64,000 bases of DNA from Natronocalculus amylovorans (GTDB taxonomy: Archaea > Halobacteriota > Halobacteria > Halobacteriales > Haloferacaceae), in assembly GCF_023638035.1 (NCBI RefSeq), contig NZ_JAKRVX010000001.1, forward strand, positions 434,001-498,000. The letters are read 5' to 3'. Shown here in pieces: positions 44,383-51,856 of the stretch; position 1 is the first letter of the stretch, and every line of letters begins with the position of its first letter. The notes below the pieces were generated by a model that searched no databases, was not told the origin of the DNA, and saw nothing but the letters and a program-made list of their open reading frames with translations. The position numbers and the translations under genes are program-made.

Positions 44383-45422
44383 TGTGGGTGCATCTCCGAT
44401 TCTCGGAGTGCCGATCGGCCAACAGCCCATGCACCCAGCAGATGGACAAGATGGAGTTTTTCATCGAGTCCAGTAACAAGATCGAGGTCAGCCTCACCGG
44501 CAAGTTTGTGCAGTCGCATTGTCTCTTCCGTGTCAAAGTTTCCTTTCGATCGAGCTACACGAAGCAGTTCGGATAGCAGATCTTGCCCATCGTACCCCTC
44601 ATCAGTGAGGAGTGTGTCGATCGTCTTTCGTGCATTTTTCAGGTCGCCGGTTCGAGCATCAGTAAGTATACTTAGTATCGTTTCGTCGTCGCCAAGGTCA
44701 CCCAATGTTTCGTAGGCTGATTGCATCGTTATTTCATCGGCAGCCATCGCAGTCGTTTGTGCAGTGAGAATTGCTTCTCGAAGGTTTCCACCGGCAGCAC
44801 TCGCAATGAATTCGAGTCCATCAGTGTCGTACGCAATCTCTTCTGCGACGCAGATCGGTTCGAGCACGCCAATAATTTCATCAACGGTTGGCGATCGAAC
44901 TGGAACTGGGAAACACCGCGATTGAATCGGTGCAATGAGTTTTGACGGCTGTCTGGTCGTGAATACGAACTGAGTCGTTCGGTGGTGTTGTTCCATCACC
45001 CGACGAAGCGCCTGTTGGAAGTCCTCTCGAATCGCTTCCGCATTATCAAGCACGATCGTTTTGAACGTTCCAGAAACCGGCGCGTAGCTCGCCGATTCTT
45101 TGAGCACGCGGTTGATCATATCGCGCTTTGCCATCCGACTCCGGCCAGTAAGGAACTGCTCGAATCGGGGATCGTTCCGGATCTCTTTTTTTGTCCGTCC
45201 GAAAAAGTCTGCAACGTTAATTTCGACAAGGTCTGCCTCGGTGTTCTCGTGTGTCTCTTCAGCGAGTGCGCGAACAGCCGCGGTTTTACCGACGCCTTTC
45301 GGCCCTTGTACGATGAGGTTCATCGGTTCATCCACGGTTCGATCGAGTCGATCGCGAAGGTCCGCCTGTGGGAGTTCCGAAAGCGACGGTGCATATGCGT
45401 CCGTCCAGAGCGGGTCGTCCAT
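44379..45422 (-). CDS. rfcC: Replication factor C small subunit (second haloarchaeal type)
   Basis: This AAA+ clamp-loader subunit of 347 residues helps load the PCNA sliding clamp. Walker A is GPKGVGKT (39-46); the Walker B region reads IVLDNAEAI instead of the usual DEAD, so ATP hydrolysis at this site may be altered; sensor and arginine-finger sequence is IQSRCFPVPV. The C-terminal collar is helical (EETMRLHKLAGEADLDLVTGLDEKLHLVHLLGAWAVG). Haloarchaea carry two small RFC subunits, and this one resembles the more divergent (RfcC). It is the first gene of a coupled pair with asd. Confidence 0.88.
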   Translation of the reverse strand: MDDPLWTDAYAPSLSELPQADLRDRLDRTVDEPMNLIVQGPKGVGKTAAVRALAEETHENTEADLVEINVADFFGRTKKEIRNDPRFEQFLTGRSRMAKRDMINRVLKESASYAPVSGTFKTIVLDNAEAIREDFQQALRRVMEQHHRTTQFVFTTRQPSKLIAPIQSRCFPVPVRSPTVDEIIGVLEPICVAEEIAYDTDGLEFIASAAGGNLREAILTAQTTAMAADEITMQSAYETLGDLGDDETILSILTDARTGDLKNARKTIDTLLTDEGYDGQDLLSELLRVARSKGNFDTEETMRLHKLAGEADLDLVTGLDEKLHLVHLLGAWAVGRSALRESEMHPQ

Positions 45423-45520
45423 TACAGTACAGTCGGCGGTTGGGGCGTAAGAATCGGTCGGTTCGGCAGTAAACGCTTAAAAAGGTATACGATCGTGGAT
45501 GAAAATATTAGCGTAGTATA

Positions 45521-46921
45521 CTAGTTGTCGTCTGATTCGTCATCGTCCGATCCGTTATCGTCCGCCTCATCCTCTTCGTCCTCCTCTGTCTCGGTCTCCC
45601 CTGTCTCGGTCTCCTCCGTTTCAGTCTCCTCTGTCTCAGTCTCCTCTGTCTCGGTCTCCTCCGTTTCAGTCTCCTCTGTCTCAGTTTCCTCTGTCTCAGT
45701 CTCCTCTGTCTCGGTCTCCTCCGTTTCAGTCTCCTCTGTCTCAGTTTCCTCTGTCTCAGTTTCCTCTGTCTCGGTCTCCTCCGTCTCAGTTTCCTCTGTC
45801 TCGGTCTCCTCCGTCTCAGTTTCCTCTGTCTCAGTTTCCTCTGTCTCAGTTTCCTCTGTCTCAGTTTCCTCTGTCTCAGTTTCCTCTGTCTCAGTTTCCT
45901 CTGTCTCGGTCTCCTCCGTCTCGGTTTCCTCGGTCTCTGTCTCCTCTGTCTCAGTATCCGTCACTGTAATTCCATTACCATCATCCGAATCATCCGATTC
46001 CGCATCGTCTGCGTCGTCTGCTTCATGTTCATCGACGATCGTAATCTCTGCTTGATCGACGATCGGATCGTTGTCGGTGTCGAGGTATGGCGTATCTTCG
46101 CTGTCATCTTCAACGAAGTCAAACTCCTCGTTGTCGTTCGTATCGAGATGTGCCATGGCGGTTAGTGTCGTGTCTTCTTCCAGTTCGTCCTGCTCAAAGT
46201 CCGCACCAGGAACAGCATCGAAGAGCTCGATCGACACGTCCTCATGGTCTCCTGCATCGAGGTATTCAGAAACGCCAATGATGTCATCATCCTCGTCATG
46301 GATGGCAACAAAGCCGCCCTCAGAAAGCGTCACAGAATCAACAACGACTGCAGTGCCGTCGCTATCTTGATCGTCGAAGTCAATGTCTGCAAATGGAATG
46401 ACACGGATTGTGTCAAGCTCGCCTTTTTCTGCGGTCAAGAAGCCGTGGATGTATCGCGCAGGTGGGACATCCTCCGTGCTGAGTTCGATCTCAACAGTTA
46501 GTGACTCGTTTGCTTCGATTGTAACGTTTCGTCGATCGACAAGGTCACCATCAAAACGGAACTCAACTGGCTGTGTGGTGTTTTCATCGTTTGGGTTTTC
46601 GATTGTTGCACTCACCGTAACCGTGTCATCAACGAAGACACGATTTGGTGCGTCAAGATCAGAAACATCGAATGAGTCACCATCGATATCAACGGTTGCA
46701 TCGTCATCCTCTCGCTCATCATCAGCATCGCCATCGGTGATAACGATTCCATCGTCACTTACCTCCGTTACATCAAGTGATTGCTGATCGGTACCTTGGA
46801 GCTCATCTCCGCTATCATTTGACAGCGGTCCAAGCCCTGCGTACACAATACCGACAGTTCCTGCAGATAAGAGCAGGACAACCGCAAGTAGTATTGCGAT
46901 AATTGTTTGATTTTGGTTCAT
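45521..46921 (-). CDS. Membrane-anchored surface protein with TETEE repeat stalk
   Basis: The protein has about 466 residues. An N-terminal uncleaved anchor or signal (NQTIIAILLAVVLLLSAGTVGIVYAGLG) is followed by an acidic region, a CARDB/DUF7282-like beta domain (APNRVFVDDTVTVSATIENPND...; VVVDSVTLSEGGFVAIHDEDDDIIGVSEYLDAGDHEDVSIELF) and a C-terminal run of about 24 TETEE units, then a final Asp/Glu/Ser tail. The stalk could extend a domain from the cell surface; Thr residues are potential O-glycosylation sites. I use the ATG at 46921. The domain naming is moderate confidence; the repeat is certain. Confidence 0.78.
   Translation of the reverse strand: MNQNQTIIAILLAVVLLLSAGTVGIVYAGLGPLSNDSGDELQGTDQQSLDVTEVSDDGIVITDGDADDEREDDDATVDIDGDSFDVSDLDAPNRVFVDDTVTVSATIENPNDENTTQPVEFRFDGDLVDRRNVTIEANESLTVEIELSTEDVPPARYIHGFLTAEKGELDTIRVIPFADIDFDDQDSDGTAVVVDSVTLSEGGFVAIHDEDDDIIGVSEYLDAGDHEDVSIELFDAVPGADFEQDELEEDTTLTAMAHLDTNDNEEFDFVEDDSEDTPYLDTDNDPIVDQAEITIVDEHEADDADDAESDDSDDGNGITVTDTETEETETEETETEETETEETETEETETEETETEETETEETETEETETEETETEETETEETETEETETEETETEETETEETETEETETEETETEETETEETETEETETEETETEETETGETETEEDEEDEADDNGSDDDESDDN
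45589..45955 (-). repeat. 15-bp tandem repeat coding for TETEE
   Basis: About 24 near-identical 15-base units run through the 3' part of the surface protein gene, with scattered silent T/C and A/G differences. Copy number is likely to differ between strains. The unit length, a multiple of 3, keeps the frame open. Confidence 0.9.
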
Positions 46922-47155
46922 ATCTTGCGTTGTGACCCGATCGCCCAGTCGGTCATGCCCGATTAGGAGACGATCAGTCGTCACCTGCTACAAGATTGGG
47001 AGTCGAATAAGCCATCAAGACGGTTGCAAACAGTTGCAGTGAAACAGTCGATTCTATCAAGACCGTATCTGCAATAATCAGGAAATGTACACGTACAACG
47101 GGTAGCAAGCGGAAATATCGAAGTCGGTTTATGAGTCGAGGCCCGACGCATTGGT
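46922..47155. promoter_or_regulatory. Divergent promoter region of surface protein and rnz
   Basis: This 234-base gap between divergent genes holds a TATA-like GTTTATGA (47127-47134) 22-29 bases before the rnz ATG. No clear TATA for the surface protein gene could be picked. I see no hairpin, RNA gene or short gene here. Confidence 0.45.
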
Positions 47156-48091
47156 ATGTCTTTACGCGTGACGTTTCTCGGGACCAGTGGGGCGGTCCCA
47201 ACAACTGAACGAGCCCCCAGTGCGATCTTGATTAATCGAGAGGGCGATCGGCTGCTGTTTGACTGTGGTGAAGGTACCCAGCGGCAGATGATGCGCTACT
47301 CGACAGGCTTTACAGTCTCACATATTTTTGTCACGCATCTCCACGGCGACCATATTTTGGGTATTCCGGGCTTAATTCAGAGTTGGGACTTTCACGAGCG
47401 GGATGATACCCTCACAATCCATACACCTCCGGGGACCAGCAGACACATCGAGCAGCTTACACGGCTTGGTGGACACCAACCAGGCTTTCCGATTCGGATC
47501 AACGAGGTGCATCCGAACGAAACAGCCGTTCGAATGGAAGAGTACGAGGTACGTGTTTTTGAGACGAACCATCACACAAAGTCACAGGGATACGCGCTTA
47601 TTGAGGACGATCGACCAGGGCGATTCGATCGTGAGAAGGCAGAGAACAAATTGAATATCCCACCAGGGCCAGCCTACGGACAGCTACACCGTGGAGAGAC
47701 GGTTACGTTAGACGATGGGCGAGTCATCGATCCTGAAGAAATTGTTGGCGACCCACGCCCGGGGAGGAAAATAGTGTACACAGGGGATACCCGCCCAACC
47801 GAATCAACGGTTGACATCGCACAGCATGCAGATCTATTGATTCATGATGCCACATTTGCTGATGACAACGAAACACGTGCCCGGAAGACGGGCCACGCAA
47901 CCGGATTTGAGGCGGGTAATATCGCGCAGCGTGCAGACGTAACACGACTTGCACTCACACATATTTCATCTCGGTACGGTGGCTATCCAGATCCAATATT
48001 GGATGGCGCAACAGACGCGTTTCTTGGAGAGGTATTTATTGCGAGTGATGGACAGAAACTGGAGATACCGTTTCCAGATGCTGACCAATAA
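47156..48091 (+). CDS. rnz: Ribonuclease Z (tRNA 3' processing)
   Basis: RNase Z cuts the 3' trailer of tRNA precursors. The 311-residue metallo-beta-lactamase protein starts MSLRVTFLGTSGAVPTTERAPSAILI and has DCGEGTQRQMMRY (TQ-R context) and the zinc motif THLHGDHILGIPG (H61, H63, D65, H66). Further ligands lie in VYTGDTRPTE and LTHISSRYGG (AxDGxx-like). All expected catalytic residues are visible. It has its own promoter. Confidence 0.96.
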   Translation: MSLRVTFLGTSGAVPTTERAPSAILINREGDRLLFDCGEGTQRQMMRYSTGFTVSHIFVTHLHGDHILGIPGLIQSWDFHERDDTLTIHTPPGTSRHIEQLTRLGGHQPGFPIRINEVHPNETAVRMEEYEVRVFETNHHTKSQGYALIEDDRPGRFDREKAENKLNIPPGPAYGQLHRGETVTLDDGRVIDPEEIVGDPRPGRKIVYTGDTRPTESTVDIAQHADLLIHDATFADDNETRARKTGHATGFEAGNIAQRADVTRLALTHISSRYGGYPDPILDGATDAFLGEVFIASDGQKLEIPFPDADQ

Positions 48092-48171
48092 CTGATCGCT
48101 GCAAATAGTTCACCAGCATGATATATAGCACTCCTAGCAGTGTTTAATTACTTCGGTGATCAGACGACGAC

Positions 48172-48576
48172 ATGGACCGTGAGATCCGGGTTCTCGTGTT
48201 CGCACCAGAAACAACAGTCCGTCAGTTGATCGATGAGGCACTCAGTCTGAAGACGGCAATACAGCCAATATGGGCAGAAACAAAACAAGCAGTGAGTGGA
48301 CGGCTACGCAGCGACCCGTATATCGAGTGTGTGATCATTGCCTACGATAGCAATGACTCGATATCACCTGATCTTCCAAGAGAAGTCACATCCATCCGGT
48401 CCGAAATACCGATAATTCGTGGTGCTGGCGAGCCTCGAAAAGCAGGGACTACAGTTGGACCATATGATGCATTCTGGGATTGGTCGGCAACAGCTGCGGA
48501 CCGATCGCTCATTACAAGTATCGAATTGCTTGTCGGCGATCAATTAGACAATAAGAACGCTGCACCACCAGCATGA
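48172..48576 (+). CDS. Orphan receiver-like domain protein
   Basis: The 134-residue protein has the alternating strand-helix pattern of a receiver domain: REIRVLVFAPETTVRQLIDEAL, then YIECVIIAYDSNDS, where an Asp sits at the phosphoacceptor position, and IPIIRGAG as a fourth strand. The acidic pair normally near strand 1 and the lysine after strand 5 are missing, so it is probably a pseudo-receiver. It resembles the N-terminal domain of the kinase at 2621. It lies 62 bases upstream of the DUF460 gene on the same strand. A TATA-like GTTTAATT is at about 48142. Function unknown. Confidence 0.6.
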   Translation: MDREIRVLVFAPETTVRQLIDEALSLKTAIQPIWAETKQAVSGRLRSDPYIECVIIAYDSNDSISPDLPREVTSIRSEIPIIRGAGEPRKAGTTVGPYDAFWDWSATAADRSLITSIELLVGDQLDNKNAAPPA

Positions 48577-48607
48577 GCCGTCGGGCAGAGCCAGTTTCGG
48601 CGTGGAG

Positions 48608-48615
48608 TATTTACC
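48608..48615 (+). promoter_or_regulatory. TATA-like box deciding the DUF460 start
   Basis: TATTTACC lies 23-30 bases before the GTG at 48638. This supports starting there instead of at the in-frame GTG at 48602. Confidence 0.45.
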
Positions 48616-48637
48616 ATCTCCGTGCCTACCGACACGT

Positions 48638-50608
48638 GTGAACGCCCGGACAAACGCACTTGAGTCGGTTGTTTTTGGCGTCGACATCCAGAGTGGTGAC
48701 ATTCGTGGAGATGCGCCCTCCTACGCCCTGGTCATACTCACAGAAGATGAGGTTGAGCGGGATGTCGTCTCATATCGAAAGTTAATGCGGCTCATTAATA
48801 CACGTGAGCCAGATTTGATTGGCACTGACAATGCCTATGAGCTTGCTGAAGACAAAAATGCGCTCGTCCATTTTCTTCGATCGTTACCCTCACAAACAAC
48901 ACTTGTCCAAGTAACCGGTGCGGAGAAACCGGAGCCGCTCTCCCGTGTGGCCTCACGACACGGTGTTCCATACGGAAAAAAGCCGATGAAGGAGGCAGAG
49001 GCTGCTGCTCGATTAGCAGCGGGAAACGTCGGCTCTGAGGTCGCGGCATTTACCAATACAACAACGATCAAAGTCTCCCGCGGCCGATCGACCGGGAAAG
49101 GTGGCTGGAGCCAAGATCGGTACACTCGCCGAATCCATGGGAATGTTAGAAAGCGAGCACGTGAAGTTGAATCCGCACTGGACGAGGCAAGCCTCAGCTA
49201 CGAGATGTCCGTTACCGAAAAGTATGGTGGCTATTCAAATGCTATCTTTACCGTTGAAGCAACACCGGACGAACTTCCGGTATCGCAGAACAGATCAGGC
49301 GATACGCGGATCGAGATTGAACGAGAACGGTTGGATGGGATCGAGTACCGCCCGCTTGTCAAACGCCGCGATCGCGTTATTGTTGGGATCGACCCGGGAA
49401 CGACAACTGGTGTATCGATTGTCTCACTGGACGGGAGAGTGCTTGACCTCCACTCAACCCGAACTGCGGATACACCCGCGATTATTGAGTGGATTATCGA
49501 GCGTGGACGGCCAGTCATTGTTGCAGCAGATGTGTATCCGATGCCTGAAACGGTTGAGAAGTTCCGGCGGAGTTTCGATGCGGTTGGCTGGAATCCATCG
49601 GCAGACATCCCTGTCGATGAGAAGCTTCATCGAACACGCGAGGCGAACTACGAGAACGATCATGAGCGGGATGCGCTCGCAGCAGCACTTTATGCGTTTG
49701 ATGACCACGAAGATCAATTCAATCGGATTTCACGAAAAACACCGACGCAGTTCGATCGTGAAGAGATTATCGCACAGGTTATCGGAAGCGAGCAGTCAGT
49801 TGAAGCCGTCCTCAGAGAGCGGACGGAAGACGACGAGCCTGAGACCTCTGAGCAGACAGAATCCGCTCCCGAACAGACGCCCGAACAGCGCCGAATCAGT
49901 GAGCTAGAAACGCAGGCCGATCGGCTCAGTACTCACATAGACACACTCAAAACAAAGCTTAGTGACCGGGATGAAACGATCGAGGAGTACAAGAAAGCGC
50001 TGACAAAGGCAAAGCGCAAAGAGCGTCAGGAAGCACGCGAACGTCGTGAAGTGACGCGGCTTAAACGGGAGACCGAACGGCTCGAGCGAGAGCGGGATGA
50101 AGCAAGAGAGCGGGCAGAGACACTGGATACAAAGCTTGAACAGCTGAAACGGCTCTGGAAGCTCGATCATTCAAACTTCGCAGGAGTGGCAGAAAGCAGA
50201 GATCTCGTGTCAGTCAAGATCATCGAACAGTTTACGAAACGTTCGATCGAGGCGACCGCTGAAGAGTATGGGCTTGTTTCGGGTGATGTAATCTACCTCC
50301 GCGATGCAAGCGGTGCTGGAAAGAGCACTGCCCAACGGCTTGTTGATGTAAAACCACGGCTCGTGATTCGGGAAGGCGGACTATCCGATATTGCATCCGA
50401 GCTTCTGTTTGACGCAGAGATACCGGTTACACCAGCAGAAGCTGTCTCACTGCAAGAAATTGATGAGCTGGCAGTCGCACCAGAAGATGATATTCTAGCG
50501 GCAATTGCAGAGTGGCACGACCGAGCTGAAAAACGTGAGCATGAACAAAAATCCAGTATGGTTGATCAGATCATCAGCGAACACCGGGCAGACGGGCAGC
50601 GTGGGTAG
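48638..50608 (+). CDS. DUF460-family protein with RuvC/RNase H-like domain and coiled coil
   Basis: The protein has about 656 residues. The N-terminal domain (ALESVVFGVDIQSGDIRGDAPSYALVIL) resembles an RNase H fold. A second one (VIVGIDPGTTTGVSIVSLDGRVLDLHSTR; VIVAADVYPMP; NDHERDALAAALYAF) has the Asp and Asp/His pattern of RuvC-type nucleases. A coiled coil follows from about 400 to 510 (LETQADRLSTHIDTLKTKLSDRDETIEEYKKAL), then a C-terminal domain. This archaeal DUF460 family is thought to be a nuclease, but its substrate is not known to me. The GTG at 48638 is preferred on promoter position. It is upstream of tyrS on the same strand, 66 bases apart. Confidence 0.82.
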   Translation: MNARTNALESVVFGVDIQSGDIRGDAPSYALVILTEDEVERDVVSYRKLMRLINTREPDLIGTDNAYELAEDKNALVHFLRSLPSQTTLVQVTGAEKPEPLSRVASRHGVPYGKKPMKEAEAAARLAAGNVGSEVAAFTNTTTIKVSRGRSTGKGGWSQDRYTRRIHGNVRKRAREVESALDEASLSYEMSVTEKYGGYSNAIFTVEATPDELPVSQNRSGDTRIEIERERLDGIEYRPLVKRRDRVIVGIDPGTTTGVSIVSLDGRVLDLHSTRTADTPAIIEWIIERGRPVIVAADVYPMPETVEKFRRSFDAVGWNPSADIPVDEKLHRTREANYENDHERDALAAALYAFDDHEDQFNRISRKTPTQFDREEIIAQVIGSEQSVEAVLRERTEDDEPETSEQTESAPEQTPEQRRISELETQADRLSTHIDTLKTKLSDRDETIEEYKKALTKAKRKERQEARERREVTRLKRETERLERERDEARERAETLDTKLEQLKRLWKLDHSNFAGVAESRDLVSVKIIEQFTKRSIEATAEEYGLVSGDVIYLRDASGAGKSTAQRLVDVKPRLVIREGGLSDIASELLFDAEIPVTPAEAVSLQEIDELAVAPEDDILAAIAEWHDRAEKREHEQKSSMVDQIISEHRADGQRG

Positions 50609-50674
50609 CGACACCCATATTGGTGGTAGCATACATCCAGAAGTCATATGCAGATAGGCAGTTGAACGAACAGT

Positions 50675-51661
50675 ATGGACGCCTACGAGTTGATTATGCG
50701 AAACGCCTCCGAGGTAGTAACTGAAGAGGAGGTCCGCGAACTGGCTGATGACCCTGATGGAAAACGAGCATACGTTGGCTACGAACCATCCGGCGTCCTT
50801 CACATTGGCCATATGCTAACCGCGACAAAGCTCATTGATCTCCAAGATGCTGGGTTTGAGGTTACTGTACTGCTTGCAGACGTACATGCGTACCTTAACG
50901 ACAAGGGCACGTTTGAGGAGATTGAGGCAACTGCAGAGCGAATGAAAGAGCAGTTTATCGCCTACGGCCTTGATGAAGAGAAAACCGAGTTTGTGCTTGG
51001 GTCGGAGTTCCAGTTCGATCGCGAGTACGTGCTCGACCTACATGGCCTTGAATTAGAGACCACACTTGCGCGTGCAGAACGCGCAATGGCAGAGATCAAA
51101 AGCGGTGATTCAGTGAAAGTCTCACAAGCGGTGTATCCGCTGATGCAGGCACTTGATATTGTCTATCTTGATGTTGATCTCGCCATTGGTGGGATGGAGC
51201 AGCGAAAAGTCCACATGCTTGCTCGTGACACGCTTCCATCGATTGGCGAAGACGCTCCAACCTGTCTCCATACACCGCTGATTGCCGACCTTGGAACCGG
51301 TATTGGGAAGATGTCCTCAAGCGAGGGCGTAACGATCTCAATGGAAGATGATACTGATGCGATCACAGAGAAAGTAAACAGTGCGTTCTGTCCACCGACT
51401 GGAGATCCAGAGCCGGACAACGATGGGAATGAACGCGAGAATCCAGTGCTACAGATATTTGAGTATCATATCTTCCCACGATTCGAAACGATCGTTATTG
51501 AACGGCCAAAAAAATACGGTGGCGACCTTGAATATACCTCATACGACTCGCTTGAAGGGGATCTTGAATCTGGGGAACTTCATCCAATGGATGCAAAGGG
51601 AGCCTTAGCGAGGTATCTGGACACACTTATCGAACCCGGTCGAAAGCAACTCAAAGGGTAG
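50675..51661 (+). CDS. tyrS: Tyrosyl-tRNA synthetase
   Basis: The 328-residue class I synthetase is of archaeal length, without the bacterial S4 domain. HIGH is at 43-46 in EPSGVLHIGHMLTATKL; the tyrosine pocket includes YVGYEPSG; VSQAVYPLMQALDIVYLDVDLAIGGMEQRKVHMLAR follows; KMSSS is at 212-216. It charges tRNA-Tyr. The ATG at 50675 is the only good start. A 195-base convergent gap separates it from the bat-like gene. Confidence 0.96.
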   Translation: MDAYELIMRNASEVVTEEEVRELADDPDGKRAYVGYEPSGVLHIGHMLTATKLIDLQDAGFEVTVLLADVHAYLNDKGTFEEIEATAERMKEQFIAYGLDEEKTEFVLGSEFQFDREYVLDLHGLELETTLARAERAMAEIKSGDSVKVSQAVYPLMQALDIVYLDVDLAIGGMEQRKVHMLARDTLPSIGEDAPTCLHTPLIADLGTGIGKMSSSEGVTISMEDDTDAITEKVNSAFCPPTGDPEPDNDGNERENPVLQIFEYHIFPRFETIVIERPKKYGGDLEYTSYDSLEGDLESGELHPMDAKGALARYLDTLIEPGRKQLKG

Positions 51662-51856
51662 CCCGACACGCTGGGAGTTTTTGGGTGCCTTGTAACCGGT
51701 TCCTGGGGGGGGGGAATGATACGCCAGTTCCGGCTGCCCGATTCTGCCCTGTCTCGTCCCATGATCGAGACAATTACTACAACTAGCGATAGTTGGTAAA
51801 AGAAACTGTGCCAGATATTGCAGCATCTACTGTGTGCGGTGCAATATATTGCATCA
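51662..51856. other. Convergent gap with G10 run and palindrome
   Basis: The gap between tyrS and the bat-like gene holds a run of ten G at 51705-51714 and a perfect 14-base palindrome, TGCAATATATTGCA, at 51840-51853. A second ATATTGCA is at about 51816-51823. There is no promoter need here, since both neighbours end in it. The palindrome may be part of a terminator or a binding site. No gene seen. Confidence 0.5.

Noticed and set aside
45589-45955. Possible CRISPR array
   Set aside because: The repeats are only 15 bases with no unique spacers, stay in frame and code for protein. The 24-base repeats at 34897-35054 fail for the same reasons.
45525-46055. 176-residue open frame on the plus strand rich in Ser-Val repeats (SVSSV)
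   Set aside because: It is the antisense reading of the TETEE repeat; a repeat with a 15-base unit keeps several frames open. It has no promoter or homologous domain.
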